From an uncultured Brachybacterium sp. (GTDB taxonomy: Bacteria > Actinomycetota > Actinomycetes > Actinomycetales > Dermabacteraceae), in NCBI RefSeq assembly GCF_947500705.1, contig NZ_CANMSY010000006.1, forward strand, positions 124,001-188,000: a stretch of 64,000 nt of DNA, in the 5' to 3' direction. Shown here one piece after another: positions 55,440 to 64,000 of this stretch; position 1 is the first letter of the stretch, and each line of letters starts with the position of its first letter. A model generated the notes under the pieces. That model was given only the letters and a program-made list of their open reading frames with translations. It did no database searches and was not told the origin of the DNA. A program made the translations under genes and the position numbers.

Positions 55440-57737
55440 ATGACGACTGCTCCGGATCACGCCATCATTGCTGGGCCCGCCCCTCGCCGGCATGCCGCGG
55501 TGCTGCTGCTGGTGCTGCTGGCCGTGGCGGTCGCGGGCTTCGCCTTCCGCGGTGTGACGGCGCCACGTGACGCTGCGGCGCCCGAGGACGTCTTCAGCGC
55601 CGAACGCGCCGCGGCCTCCGTCGCTCCTGTGGTCGCGGTGTCGCGGCCGATGGGCTCGGCCGAGAACGACAGCGCCCATGAGGAGCTCGCCGCGCAGCTG
55701 AGCGCACTCGGCTTCGAGATCGAGACCCAGGAGGGGATCGGCACGCGCGTCCTCGACGGCGAGGCCTCGGCGGGGTACGTCCGCAATCTCGTCGCCACCC
55801 GGCCCGGCACCGACCCCACCGGCACCGTGGTGCTCGCCTCCCACATCGACTCGGTCCCCGGCGCGCCCGGCGCGGCCGACGCCGGGGTGGGCCTCGCCGT
55901 GATCCTCGAGACGGCCCGGGCGCTGGGCCCGGAGACCCTGCGCAATGACCTGGTGATCCTGCTGGTCGATGGCGAGGAGCGGGGCCTGCTGGGATCCGAT
56001 GCGTACCTGGCCGGCCCGGGCCAGGAGCTCACCGCGCCGGTGGTGGTGCTGAACCATGAGGCGCGCGGCATCTCCGGCCGGCCGCTGGTGACCCGGGCGA
56101 GCGGGCCGATGCACGCCGTGATCGGCTCGTCACCGAGCCCCGAGTTCGAATCCTTCACCGACGCCCTGTTCGGGATCATCCCCAACTACACCGACTTCAG
56201 CTCCTACCGGGACGCCGGCTGGTGGGGGATGGACATGGCGATCATCGACGAGGCCTGGGCCTATCACTCCGCCCAGGACGATGCCGCGCATCTGGATGAC
56301 GGCACCCTCCAGCACTACGGCGAGCTGACCCTGGCCCTGACCCGAGATCTCGGCGACCGGGATCTCGGCGCCCTCCAGGACCGTGCGGACGAGCATCCGG
56401 TGCAGACCACCGCGCCCTGGGGAGTGGTGCAGGTGCCGCCGCTGGTGATGACGGTGCTCGGCCTGCTGGCACCGCTGGCCGTGCTCGCCGCGATGCTCGT
56501 GCGACGCCGCCGCATGGAGGTCACGCTCCCCGGTGCTGTCGTGGGGGCGGTGGTGGGGCTGCTGGTTCTCGTCGGCGGGGTGCTCGCCGCGTTCCAGCTC
56601 TGGTCGGCCACCGCTGCGGCGACTCCCGAGATGCTCTCCCAGAGCATGGGTGAACCTGTGCGGGCCGAGCTCTTCCTCCTCGCGGAGATGCTCGCCGCGG
56701 CCGCGGTGGTGACGGCCGGCTGGGTGGTGGCCCGGCTGCTGATCTCGCGCGCCGCCGTTCTGCTCGGAGCTGCGCTCGTGGTCACGACGCTGCTGGCGGT
56801 GCTCGGGGTCTCCTCGCCCACACTCGGCAGCTCGATGATCCTGCCCGCCACGATCGCTGCTCTCGGCACTCTGCTCGCCGCGCTGCTGCCGCCGGTTACC
56901 GGCCTGGTGGCGCGTGTGCTCGCCGTGCTTCCGACGGGTTGGATGCTGGGCATCCAGCTCTCGGCGCTGGCCGAGTTCGGCATCGCCTCGGCAGCCGGGG
57001 GACTGGCCGGGACCGCCCTGATCGGGCTCGGCGCCGCGGGCCCGCTGCTGCTCGGCAGCTTTCAGGCTCGTTCCGGTGACCTGCCCACCGGTCGGGCTGA
57101 TGGCCGGCTCTCCCGCCGCGCCGCCGAACACCGTGGCCGTGCGCACTCCGCGCCTGGTGCCCGCCCGGCCCGTCGGCCCCATCGACTCCTGCTCCCGGTG
57201 CTGCCTGCGGTGCTCGCGCTCGGGCTCGCGATCGGTGGAACTGCGTGGACCCTGGCGTCGCCGGAACCGACCCAGGAGCGCGTCGTCGCGCATGTCGATG
57301 GCGGCACCGGAGAGACCACCTGGGAGGTCTCGGGCAGCACCGACTGGGGCCGGGCACTCGATGGGGCGTCGGCGACCTCGGACCTCGCCGTGCCGGCTGT
57401 GAGCGTGCAGGGCTCCGCCGAGGCGCCGCAGGAGATCTCGATCGAGGCCCCGAGGGACGCGTCCGCGCTCACTCTCGAAGCGAGCGGCGGTCTGCTCACC
57501 GCCGTCGCCGTGGACGGCGTGGCGGTGGAGTCCGCGGAGGGGCTCGAGCGGGTCACGGTCCATGGCGTCCGTGCCGGTCAGGCCGTGCGCATGACCGTGA
57601 CCGTGCCTGCTGGGGCGGAGCTGATGCTGCGCGAGACGAGCTTCGATCCGACGCTCGCCACGGGCTGGGTCGCCCCCGGCGACGACGTCTCGCTCGTGCA
57701 GCCGCGCATGGAGGTGAGCATCGCCGTCCCGCGTTGA
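55440..57737 (+). CDS. M28 family zinc aminopeptidase with C-terminal membrane region
   Basis: 765 residues. One N-terminal signal-anchor helix (AAVLLLVLLAVAVAGFAF), an extracytoplasmic M28 peptidase domain (SHIDSVPGAPGAADAGVG with the His and Asp zinc ligands, LVDGEERGLLGSDAY with catalytic and ligand Glu, LNHEARG, YHSAQDD), then about eight membrane helices (residues about 330-560 and 585-600) and a final beta-rich extracytoplasmic domain of about 150 residues. The layout resembles Fxna/ERMP1-like membrane M28 peptidases. Substrate unknown. Confidence 0.85.
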   Translation: MTTAPDHAIIAGPAPRRHAAVLLLVLLAVAVAGFAFRGVTAPRDAAAPEDVFSAERAAASVAPVVAVSRPMGSAENDSAHEELAAQLSALGFEIETQEGIGTRVLDGEASAGYVRNLVATRPGTDPTGTVVLASHIDSVPGAPGAADAGVGLAVILETARALGPETLRNDLVILLVDGEERGLLGSDAYLAGPGQELTAPVVVLNHEARGISGRPLVTRASGPMHAVIGSSPSPEFESFTDALFGIIPNYTDFSSYRDAGWWGMDMAIIDEAWAYHSAQDDAAHLDDGTLQHYGELTLALTRDLGDRDLGALQDRADEHPVQTTAPWGVVQVPPLVMTVLGLLAPLAVLAAMLVRRRRMEVTLPGAVVGAVVGLLVLVGGVLAAFQLWSATAAATPEMLSQSMGEPVRAELFLLAEMLAAAAVVTAGWVVARLLISRAAVLLGAALVVTTLLAVLGVSSPTLGSSMILPATIAALGTLLAALLPPVTGLVARVLAVLPTGWMLGIQLSALAEFGIASAAGGLAGTALIGLGAAGPLLLGSFQARSGDLPTGRADGRLSRRAAEHRGRAHSAPGARPARRPHRLLLPVLPAVLALGLAIGGTAWTLASPEPTQERVVAHVDGGTGETTWEVSGSTDWGRALDGASATSDLAVPAVSVQGSAEAPQEISIEAPRDASALTLEASGGLLTAVAVDGVAVESAEGLERVTVHGVRAGQAVRMTVTVPAGAELMLRETSFDPTLATGWVAPGDDVSLVQPRMEVSIAVPR

Positions 57738-57804
57738 GCGGGGCCATGACGACCTTGCGCTCTCCTCGCCTCGCAGTAGCTGCGTCGACCGCGGGCACGT
57801 GACG

Positions 57805-58392
57805 TCAGCCCAGCGGCAGCGTGGCCAGCACCTCGTGGCGGGGGCCTCCGGACCGACCCTGCCCCAGCTGCGACTCGATCAGCTCGAGCTCCGTCACCTC
57901 CCAGGTCGGCCCGCGATAGACCGACAGCGCTCGGACCGTCTCTGCCAGCAGCAGCTGCGTCGGATCCGGCGGCGGTTCCTCGCCCCGGCGACGGCGGCGC
58001 GGCCGAGGAGCGCGGGCCGAGACCCGGGCGACCGTCAGGTGAGCTCTGCGCCGTTCGCGGCTCTCGCCCTCGAGCAGCTCCTCGCCCAGCAGTGCGCCCA
58101 AGGCCTCCGTCGCGCCGCCCACGCCGATCCACAGCGTGCGGGCGCTGAACATCCCCGCACCGCTCAGCTGGAGCGGCATCGGCCGGTGCCGAGCTGCGAT
58201 CCGGCCGAGCTCCCGGGTCGTGTCCTCGAGCGCCCCACCGGGCAGATCTGCCCGGAAGGCGAGAGTCAGATGCCACTGGGAGGGATCACCCCAGCGCAGC
58301 GCACGGCCCGCGCCCGCCCGCACCTCCTCGAGCGCCGAGTCCAGATGCTCGAGCGCCGTGGGGGAGGGACGGAGGGCGACGAAGACCCGTAT
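57805..58392 (-). CDS. thpR: RNA 2',3'-cyclic phosphodiesterase (2H phosphoesterase), non-standard start
   Basis: About 195 residues. Both HxTx motifs of the 2H family are present (HLTLAF and HLTVAR). The conserved N-terminal strand RVFVALRPSPTALEHL lies before the first ordinary start codon (GTG 58323), and no ATG, GTG or TTG is found in this frame near it. The only candidates are ATA 58392 or CTG 58395, and ATA overlaps the previous stop as TGATA, where TGATG would be expected. Starting at GTG 58323 (172 residues) would cut off the first strand. The coordinates given assume ATA initiation. Confidence 0.7.
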   Translation of the reverse strand: MRVFVALRPSPTALEHLDSALEEVRAGAGRALRWGDPSQWHLTLAFRADLPGGALEDTTRELGRIAARHRPMPLQLSGAGMFSARTLWIGVGGATEALGALLGEELLEGESRERRRAHLTVARVSARAPRPRRRRRGEEPPPDPTQLLLAETVRALSVYRGPTWEVTELELIESQLGQGRSGGPRHEVLATLPLG

Positions 58393-59108
58393 CAGGCCAC
58401 CGGCGGGAAGCTCTTCTTCGCGGCAGCCGCGATCTTGTTCAGCTGCGAGCGGTCGGCGAGCGCGCCGAGCACGGCACCCAGCCCCGGGATCGCCTTGCCG
58501 AACAGGCGTGCGGAGCGCAGCCCGAAGCGGCGCAGCAGGCGGCCGCCGATGGCACCGGCGAGCTCCGACTGCGGAGTCGTCGGCAGGCGCTTGGCGAGGC
58601 CGCGCGTGGCGACCCCGGCGATCGGCCCGAGGCCGACGTTCTTCAGCACGTCCCCGGACTCCTCGCCGAGCAGCGCCGCGAGCACCCGCACCCGGACCTC
58701 CTCATCCTCGAGGTCATAGCCGCGCACCGCCGCGATCGCCCCCACCATGCGGGTGGCCTGGACGTAGAACTCGACCACGTTCGTGGGCAGCAGGATCGGG
58801 AGGGTCACGAAGCCGCCGAGACCGGTGACGAAACCGCCCGCGGTCACGCCCCAGCGATGGCGGCGCACGAGACGGCGCACCGCGACCTGCGGGCGGCGCT
58901 TCCCCCGCCCGCGCTGGGCGTGACGGGCGATGTCCGCGGCCGAGGAATAGGCGAGCTTCCCGTCCAGGCCCACGTCGCGGATCAGCGTCACCACCCGCTC
59001 GAGGGCCCCATCCTGCGGTGACCGGTCACCGCGCCGGGCCTCCTTCATCGCCTCGCGAGCAGTGCTCCTGGCCGACTCGTCATGGCGCAGCATCGAGAAG
59101 ATCCCCAT
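58392..59108 (-). CDS. EcsC-like family protein
   Basis: 238 residues. The hydrophobic core GGFVTGLGGFVTLPILLPTNVVEFYVQATRMVGAIAAVRGYD and the following LLGEESGDVLKNVG look like EcsC/DUF-type helical proteins, whose role is unclear. A second hydrophobic stretch FGKAIPGLGAVLGALADRS is near the C-terminus. ATG 59108 follows GGAAGGAGG; a longer ATG at 59171 lacks one. The stop shares a base with the presumed thpR start. Confidence 0.62.
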   Translation of the reverse strand: MGIFSMLRHDESARSTAREAMKEARRGDRSPQDGALERVVTLIRDVGLDGKLAYSSAADIARHAQRGRGKRRPQVAVRRLVRRHRWGVTAGGFVTGLGGFVTLPILLPTNVVEFYVQATRMVGAIAAVRGYDLEDEEVRVRVLAALLGEESGDVLKNVGLGPIAGVATRGLAKRLPTTPQSELAGAIGGRLLRRFGLRSARLFGKAIPGLGAVLGALADRSQLNKIAAAAKKSFPPVA

Positions 59109-59317
59109 GGCGCCTCCTTCCTCGTCGTGCACCGCGAAAGTGGCGGTGCGGCGGTCGATGATGCCCATCATGCCGTGCCACGCTGCCCGGACCCGCGCAT
59201 CCGACCACTCGGTGGGGCCAGCGGCTGCGGGATGACTGCGGTGGAGCGGGCCGGAGGCGTGAGCGAGCTCCTGCTCGACACCGGGCCCGCCTGCGGTGCC
59301 GGGAGCCGCTCTCGCCG

Positions 59318-59323
59318 TAGGCT
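59318..59323 (+). promoter_or_regulatory. Candidate -10 hexamer (TAGGCT) for recO
   Basis: TAGGCT lies 9 bases before ATG 59333; the transcript would have a leader of about 0-3 bases. Confidence 0.35.
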
Positions 59324-59332
59324 CGAAGGACC

Positions 59333-60067
59333 ATGCAGCAGAAGCTCTACCGTGACGATGCGATCGTCCTGCGCACCCACCCCCTGGGTGAGGCCGATCG
59401 CATCATCACGCTGCTCACCCGGCGCCACGGCAAGGTCCGGGCGGTCGCCAAGGGCGTGCGCCGCACCGGCAGCCGCTTCGGGGCCCGGCTCGAGCCCTTC
59501 AACCTCGTCGACGTCCAGCTGCATGCCGGCAAGTCCCTGCACACGGTGACCCAGGTGGTCACCATCGAGGCCTTCGCCGTGGGCATCAGCGCCGATTACG
59601 GCCGCTTCACCGCTGCCAGCGCGATGCTCGAGACGACGGACCGGCTCACCGACGAGATGGTCGATCCCCACCAGCGCGGCTTCCTGATGCTGGTCGGGGC
59701 CCTGCGGGCGATGGGGGAGGGCCGGCTCGCACCGCCGCTGGTGCTGGACTCCTTCCTGCTGCGCACCCTCGCCGTCTCGGGCTGGGCACCGGAGCTGAGG
59801 GTCTGTGCCTCCTGCGGTGCGGAGGGCCCCCACCACGCCTATGACATCCGCGCGGGTGGCCTGGTCTGCACACCCTGCCGTCGGCCGGGGGCGGTCGCGG
59901 TGCGGCAGTCCACGATCGAGCAGCTGATCTTCCTGCTCGCCGGGGACTGGGAGAATGTGCTGCAGAGCGAGGAGTCCGTCATGCAGGAGGCGGGCCGTCT
60001 GATCACCGACACGGTGACCTGGCACCTCGAGCGCTCCGTGCGCTCCCTGCACTATGTCGAGCGCTGA
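59333..60067 (+). CDS. recO: DNA repair protein RecO
   Basis: 244 residues. OB-fold N-terminus ([40 protein letters not shown]), a helical core, and a zinc finger with CASCG and CTPC about 20 residues apart. RecO loads RecA onto SSB-coated ssDNA with RecR and RecF. recO is followed 49 bases later by uppS, a pair conserved in actinobacteria. Confidence 0.95.
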   Translation: MQQKLYRDDAIVLRTHPLGEADRIITLLTRRHGKVRAVAKGVRRTGSRFGARLEPFNLVDVQLHAGKSLHTVTQVVTIEAFAVGISADYGRFTAASAMLETTDRLTDEMVDPHQRGFLMLVGALRAMGEGRLAPPLVLDSFLLRTLAVSGWAPELRVCASCGAEGPHHAYDIRAGGLVCTPCRRPGAVAVRQSTIEQLIFLLAGDWENVLQSEESVMQEAGRLITDTVTWHLERSVRSLHYVER

Positions 60068-60116
60068 CCACGCGCCCGACCCCCATCGCTCGCCACGATC
60101 GATCCAGGAGGACCTC

Positions 60117-60926
60117 ATGCCCGGTGCTGCCCGTCACGGGTACCAGGAGCCTTTCCCGCATCCCAGCGGTGCGCGGCCCCCGCAGCTGCCCGACCCCACC
60201 ATTCCCGCCCATGTCGCGGTGGTCATGGACGGCAACGGACGCTGGGCGAACCAGCAGGGCCTGCCTCGCACCGCCGGGCACGAGGCCGGGGAGGCCGCGC
60301 TGCTGGACGTGGTCGCCGGTGCGCTGCAGATCGGCGTGACGCATCTGAGCGCCTACGCCTTCTCCACGGAGAACTGGAAGCGCTCCCCGGAGGAGGTCCG
60401 CTTCCTGATGGGCTTCTCCCGTTCCGTGCTGCGCCGCCAGCGCGACACCCTGAACTCCTGGGGGGTGCGGATCGTGTGGATCGGTCGCGAGCAGCGGCTG
60501 TGGGGGAGCGTCATCAAGGAGCTGCGTGAGGCGGAGCAGCTGACCCGGGAGAACACCCGGATGACGCTCTACATGTGCGTGAACTACGGCGGGCGGGCCG
60601 AGATCATCGACGCGGTCCGGGAGATCGCCGAGGAGGTCCATGCCGGCCGCCTCAGCAGCCGGGGCATCACCGCCAAGAGCTTCGCACGCCACCTCGACGA
60701 TCCCGATATGCCGGACGTCGACCTGTTCCTGCGCACCAGCGGCGAGCAGCGCACCTCGAACTTCCTGCTCTGGCAGGCCGCCTACGCCGAGCTGGTCTTC
60801 GTGCCCGAGCTGTGGCCGGATGTGGACCGCCGGGTGCTCTGGCGGGCGATCACCGAGTACGCGCGGCGGGACCGCCGCTACGGCGGCGCGATCGACGCCC
60901 CGGGGCACGAGGTCGCACCGGGCTGA
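60117..60926 (+). CDS. uppS: Isoprenyl (undecaprenyl/decaprenyl-type) diphosphate synthase, cis type
   Basis: 269 residues. Catalytic Asp38 is in [43 protein letters not shown] and the C-terminal [27 protein letters not shown] complete the cis-prenyltransferase pattern. The product is the lipid carrier for peptidoglycan and wall polymers; chain length cannot be read here. ATG 60117 is 4 bases after AGGAGGA, so the longer upstream frame is not used. Confidence 0.95.
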   Translation: MPGAARHGYQEPFPHPSGARPPQLPDPTIPAHVAVVMDGNGRWANQQGLPRTAGHEAGEAALLDVVAGALQIGVTHLSAYAFSTENWKRSPEEVRFLMGFSRSVLRRQRDTLNSWGVRIVWIGREQRLWGSVIKELREAEQLTRENTRMTLYMCVNYGGRAEIIDAVREIAEEVHAGRLSSRGITAKSFARHLDDPDMPDVDLFLRTSGEQRTSNFLLWQAAYAELVFVPELWPDVDRRVLWRAITEYARRDRRYGGAIDAPGHEVAPG

Positions 60927-60954
60927 GCGAGCCCGGGCGCCCGACCGGAAGGGC

Positions 60955-61488
60955 TCAGCGGTGCGCGTCGTGGGTGGTGGACGAGGTCTCTGCGGCCTCC
61001 GGCCCAGGGTGCGCCGCGCTCACGCCGCCGGTACGTCGCCTGTGCCGCAGCAGCACGCCGACCAGCGCCACGACCAGCGCGAGCACCGCGACGGCGCCCC
61101 AGGGGGAGACGACGAACAGCTCGAACCAGGCCATGAACGCCACCAGGCCCACGGTCGCGTAGATGAAGGCCCAGGCGAGCCCCCCGACCGCAAGAGCGGG
61201 GAGATACCGCTTGGCCGGCATGCCGGTGAGGCCCGCCGCGGCGTTCGCGGCCGTCTGGAAGCCGACGGTGAGGAAGCTCAGTGCGACCACCGGAGCGCCC
61301 CAGCGGTTGACCAGACCCGTGGCGCGGACGACGCTCGGCGAGTCCAGGAAGGCGGCGATGCGGCCGCGATCCGCGGCTTTCCGGGCGCCGCGCCCGATCA
61401 GGTACGTGGCACCTGCGCGGCACCAGATCACCACGTACAGGAATGCCACTGCAGGCAGCAGTGGCAGGTTCCCGACCCACTCCATCAT
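60955..61488 (-). CDS. VTT/DedA-like small membrane protein
   Basis: 177 residues with about five hydrophobic segments. WGAPVVALSFLTVGFQTAANAAAGLTGMPAKRYLPALAVGGLAWAFIYATVG resembles the VTT core of DedA-type flippase or scramblase proteins, in a reduced version. A short charged His-containing tail ends the protein. The ATG at 61488 overlaps the Fur-type regulator stop (ATGA), so it is translationally coupled to the zinc regulator. Confidence 0.62.
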   Translation of the reverse strand: MMEWVGNLPLLPAVAFLYVVIWCRAGATYLIGRGARKAADRGRIAAFLDSPSVVRATGLVNRWGAPVVALSFLTVGFQTAANAAAGLTGMPAKRYLPALAVGGLAWAFIYATVGLVAFMAWFELFVVSPWGAVAVLALVVALVGVLLRHRRRTGGVSAAHPGPEAAETSSTTHDAHR

Positions 61489-61934
61489 CGTGCGCGGCCC
61501 TCATCCTCGTCGTCCGGGTCGTCGTCGAGGTCCTCGTCGGGCCCGACCGATTGCCCTGTGTGGTCCGCGCAGAGCCCGAACACCTCGAGCGTGTGGTCCA
61601 CATCGGTGAAGCCGTGCTCGTGGGCGATCGCGGTCATCGCACTCTCGAGCTTCGGGGCGAGGAACTCGACGGTGCGGCCGCACTCCCGGCAGACCAGGTG
61701 ATGGTGGTGCCCGGTGTCCGCGCACTGGCGGTACTGCGACTCGCCGTCCCCCGCCACCAGCACGTCGAGCCGGCCGGAGCGCGAGAGGGCCTGGAGGTTC
61801 CGGTACACGGTGGCCAGCCCCACGGTCTCGCCGTCGGCCTTCATCTGCTCATGGATCTGCTGAGCGCTGCGGAAGTCGTCCTGCCGCGAGAGCGTCTCGA
61901 GGATCGCGGTTCGCTGGCGGGTGTTCCGTTGCAT
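61485..61934 (-). CDS. zur: Fur-family regulator, probably zinc-sensing Zur
   Basis: 149 residues. Winged helix: RNTRQRTAILETLSRQDDFRSAQQIHEQMK and GLATVYRNLQALSRSG. The metal-binding half has QCADTGHHHHLVCRECG with His76-79 and Cys82-x2-Cys85. In the usual second structural site CxxC, the last Cys is His here (Cys122-Ala-Asp-His125). An acidic tail DEDLDDDPDDEDEG follows. Zinc rather than iron is inferred from the znu genes directly upstream. It starts 35 bases after znuB. Confidence 0.85.
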   Translation of the reverse strand: MQRNTRQRTAILETLSRQDDFRSAQQIHEQMKADGETVGLATVYRNLQALSRSGRLDVLVAGDGESQYRQCADTGHHHHLVCRECGRTVEFLAPKLESAMTAIAHEHGFTDVDHTLEVFGLCADHTGQSVGPDEDLDDDPDDEDEGRAR

Positions 61935-61969
61935 GCCGACATTCTCCTTTACTGCGAGCAGGACTTCTA

Positions 61970-62893
61970 TCAGTCGTGGGGCGTTGCACGTGCGGCGAGC
62001 GGCAGGGCCCGCGCCCGCCCGGGGCCGGGGCCTCCGAGCGCAGAGATCGGTCGTGCGGGCCGCAGCGCTCGGAACAGGAGGCCGAGGATGTACGCGGCGA
62101 CGGTCAGCAGCACGATCACGCCGCCCGGCGGCAGATCGACGTACACGGTGATCAGCAGGCCGCCCAGCGAGCAGACCACGGCGATCACCATCGCGGTGCG
62201 CATGGTGCGGGTGAAGCCGACCACCAGATGCTGGGCAGCGGCGACGGGGATGATCATCAGCGCGGAGACCATCAGCGCGCCGACGATCCGCATCGACAGG
62301 GTGACGGTCAGCGCGGCCATCACCGCGATCAGCACGTTCACGACGCGCACCGGCAGCCCGGAGGCTCGCGCGAACTCCTCGTCCGCCGTGACCGCGGCGA
62401 GCAGACCGGAGAGCCCCACCCCGATCGCCAGCACCAGCACCGCGAGCACCAGCGAGATCACGGTGTCCGGGGCGGTGACGGTGGACAGTGAGCCGAAGAG
62501 ATATCCCATCAGGTTCTGGGAGGTGCCTCCAGCGAGCTGGATGATCACCACGCCGCCGGCGATACCGCCGTAGAACAGGATCGCCAGCGCCACATCACGG
62601 CTGGTGTGGCTGACCTCGCGGACGTATTCGATCAGCAGGGCACCGATCACCGAGGCCGCCAGGGCGCCGGGGATCGCCAGCAGGTCCGCCGGCGACGCGG
62701 TGAGCCAGGCCCCCACCAGCCAGCCGACGGCCACACCGGTGAGGGCGACGTGACCGAGCCCGTCACCGAGGAGGGAGAGCCGCTTCTGGACCAGATAGGT
62801 GCCCACCACGGGGGCGGTGAGCCCGATGAGCACCGCGATGATCAGCGGGTAGCGCAGCAGGTCGGAGGCGAGGATGTCGAGGGGCGAGATCAC
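61970..62893 (-). CDS. znuB: Zinc/manganese-type ABC transporter permease
   Basis: 307 residues, about nine membrane helices of the ABC-3 (ZnuB/MntB) family. RLSLLGDGLGHVALTGVAVGWL is the conserved cytoplasmic loop contacting the ATPase; YVREVSHTSRDVALAILFYGG and ADEEFARASGLPVRVVN are further family segments. GTG 62893 overlaps the znuC stop (GTGA). Confidence 0.9.
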   Translation of the reverse strand: MISPLDILASDLLRYPLIIAVLIGLTAPVVGTYLVQKRLSLLGDGLGHVALTGVAVGWLVGAWLTASPADLLAIPGALAASVIGALLIEYVREVSHTSRDVALAILFYGGIAGGVVIIQLAGGTSQNLMGYLFGSLSTVTAPDTVISLVLAVLVLAIGVGLSGLLAAVTADEEFARASGLPVRVVNVLIAVMAALTVTLSMRIVGALMVSALMIIPVAAAQHLVVGFTRTMRTAMVIAVVCSLGGLLITVYVDLPPGGVIVLLTVAAYILGLLFRALRPARPISALGGPGPGRARALPLAARATPHD

Positions 62894-63726
62894 AGGGGGT
62901 TCATCTCCTGGCCGAGGCACTGGTCGATCGGGGCGGCATCCTCGGGATGCCCATGCCCGGGATGGAGGTGCGGGCGGTCCTCGACCGGGCCGTTATGCAC
63001 CACATGGCCGTGGTCGAGGACGACGGCGCGATGGATGTCGCCGGTGAGCGGACCGGTCTCGTGGAGGACCACCAGGATCGAGGTGCCGGCGGCGGACAGC
63101 TCGCGGAAGAGCTGGGAGATGAGGTCCTGGGTGGGCAGATCGACCCCGGAGAAGGGCTCGTCGAGCACCAGCAGCTCGGGGCTGCGCACCAGAGCACGGG
63201 CGATCATCACGCGGCGTCGCTGCCCACCGGACATCCGGGTGATGGGGCGACCGGCCAGATCGGACATCCCGACCTGCTCGAGGGCCTTCAGGACTCGGGG
63301 ATCACGGCGGCTGGGCCACCATGACCGGGCACCCAGCAGCCCGCTGGCGACGGTCTCCTGTGCGGTCGCGGGGATGGACCCCGCCTCCGTGGAGTCCTGC
63401 GGCACATAGCCGAGACGGTCATGGGCAAGGCTGCGCTGCACAGGCGCTCCGAAAAGCCGCGCTGAGCCGGTCTCCAGTGGCAGGATCCCCACCGCCGCTC
63501 GCAGGAGGGTCGACTTGCCGGAGCCGTTGGCGCCCAGCAGCGCCACCAGCTCACCGGGGACGATGCGGAGGTCGACGTCGTGGAGCACGCGCTGTCCGCC
63601 ACGGCTGACGGAGGCCGCGGTGACCTCGATGACGGGGGCGACCTCACTGGCGGGCTCGAGGTCGCCGGCGCGGGTGGCGCCGTCGGCCGGGTCAGTGCCG
63701 AGGTCAGGGGCGGTGTCGCCGCTCAC
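62890..63726 (-). CDS. znuC: Zinc/manganese-type ABC transporter ATP-binding protein
   Basis: 278 residues. Walker A GANGSGKST (65-73), signature MSGGQ (about 165-169) and Walker B LLVLDEP (about 185-191). An acidic, Ala/Asp-rich N-terminal extension of about 30 residues and a His-rich tail (DRPHLHPGHGHPED) are unusual; the tail could hold zinc. GTG 63726 overlaps the znuA stop. Confidence 0.92.
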   Translation of the reverse strand: MSGDTAPDLGTDPADGATRAGDLEPASEVAPVIEVTAASVSRGGQRVLHDVDLRIVPGELVALLGANGSGKSTLLRAAVGILPLETGSARLFGAPVQRSLAHDRLGYVPQDSTEAGSIPATAQETVASGLLGARSWWPSRRDPRVLKALEQVGMSDLAGRPITRMSGGQRRRVMIARALVRSPELLVLDEPFSGVDLPTQDLISQLFRELSAAGTSILVVLHETGPLTGDIHRAVVLDHGHVVHNGPVEDRPHLHPGHGHPEDAAPIDQCLGQEMNPL

Positions 63727-64000
63727 GCCCAGCTCGCGACCAGGGCAGTGCAGTTGTCTCGCATGACGCGAGGATAGTCCGCGTCCTCGGACTGCTGGGT
63801 CTCGAGATTGTCGAGCTCCGCGCTCTCGATGCCCAAGTTCTTCGCGAGGGTCTGGGCGACCTTGGGGGAGGCGGAGGACTCGAAGAAGATCGTGCTCACG
63901 TCCTCCTCCGCCACGACTCCCTCGAGGGCGAGCAGACGCTGGGGGGAGGGCTCCGTCTCCGGATCGACACCGGAGATGCCGATCTGGTGGAGCTCGTAGC
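63723..64000 (-). CDS. znuA: Zinc ABC transporter substrate-binding protein (C-terminal part only)
   Basis: Only the last 92 codons are in the window; the 5' end lies beyond base 64000. YELHQIGISGVDPETEPSPQRLLALEGVVAEEDVSTIFFESSASPKVAQTLAKNLGI is the typical C-lobe of ZnuA/AztC cluster-A1 metal-binding lipoproteins, with the GxDPExEPSP motif. The stop overlaps znuC by 4 bases, giving an order znuA-znuC-znuB. Confidence 0.88.
   Translation of the reverse strand, partial: YELHQIGISGVDPETEPSPQRLLALEGVVAEEDVSTIFFESSASPKVAQTLAKNLGIESAELDNLETQQSEDADYPRVMRDNCTALVASWA

Overview
This window is about 70 percent GC, densely packed, and carries a gene set typical of a Gram-positive actinobacterium. The diagnostic features are HrcA with a CIRCE operator, a DnaJ2-type chaperone, an OleBC fusion, a leader peptide ahead of leuA, and many start codons lying 6 to 9 bases behind a TAnnnT hexamer, as in leaderless mRNAs. 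Order Micrococcales, and perhaps a Brachybacterium-like genus (Dermabacteraceae), is my inference from the gene set; no rRNA is present to confirm it. I see no tRNA, rRNA, CRISPR array, prophage or classical insertion sequence.

Layout. 1-7540: partial POT peptide transporter, phytoene-desaturase-like oxidoreductase, siderophore-interacting flavoprotein, a Tag-like glycosylase without most zinc ligands, an O-acetylhomoserine sulfhydrylase-type enzyme, a flavin monooxygenase-like protein and a PIG-L deacetylase. 7616-14674: a short, animal-like transketolase, a sugar/H+ symporter, methionyl-tRNA synthetase and a eukaryote-type UTP-glucose-1-phosphate uridylyltransferase. 14693-15831: a nuclease-like gene bracketed by two copies of a 57-base palindrome, the most element-like structure in the window. 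15889-22941: bifunctional PutA, a small YtxH-like protein, thymidine kinase, an Eis-type acetyltransferase and a TIM-barrel epimerase-like protein.

23019-27735 is a complete oleA-oleBC-oleD cluster for head-to-head fatty acid condensation to long-chain olefins. The junctions overlap by four bases, so translation is probably coupled. A VKOR-family disulfide enzyme follows. 28573-32780 holds comEA-comEC-holA, then rpsT on the other strand. 33398-36653 holds a PemK/MazF-like gene divergent from a circularly permuted ATP-grasp plus alpha-E pair. 36813-40953 holds lepA, a MOSC protein, hemW and a DUF1801 protein. 41030-45920 holds a DUF4870 membrane protein, a DUF3097 protein divergent from hrcA, then dnaJ and rsmE. 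46126-51007 holds an FMN reductase and the conserved HIT-phoH-ybeY-corC-era run. 51158-53079 is leuA with an attenuation-type leader peptide. 53249-57737 holds an EamA exporter divergent from a LysR regulator, then an M28 peptidase. 57805-61488 holds thpR (no ordinary start codon), an EcsC-like gene, recO, uppS and a VTT/DedA-like protein. 61485-64000 is a zinc-uptake operon transcribed leftwards, znuA (partial)-znuC-znuB, ending next to a Fur/Zur regulator.

Convergent gene pairs are often separated by strong GC-rich hairpins without U tracts (32798-32838, 40961-41001, 45990-46041, 53116-53167). No stretch longer than about 300 bases lacks a gene; the largest gap is 33127-33397, upstream of rpsT.
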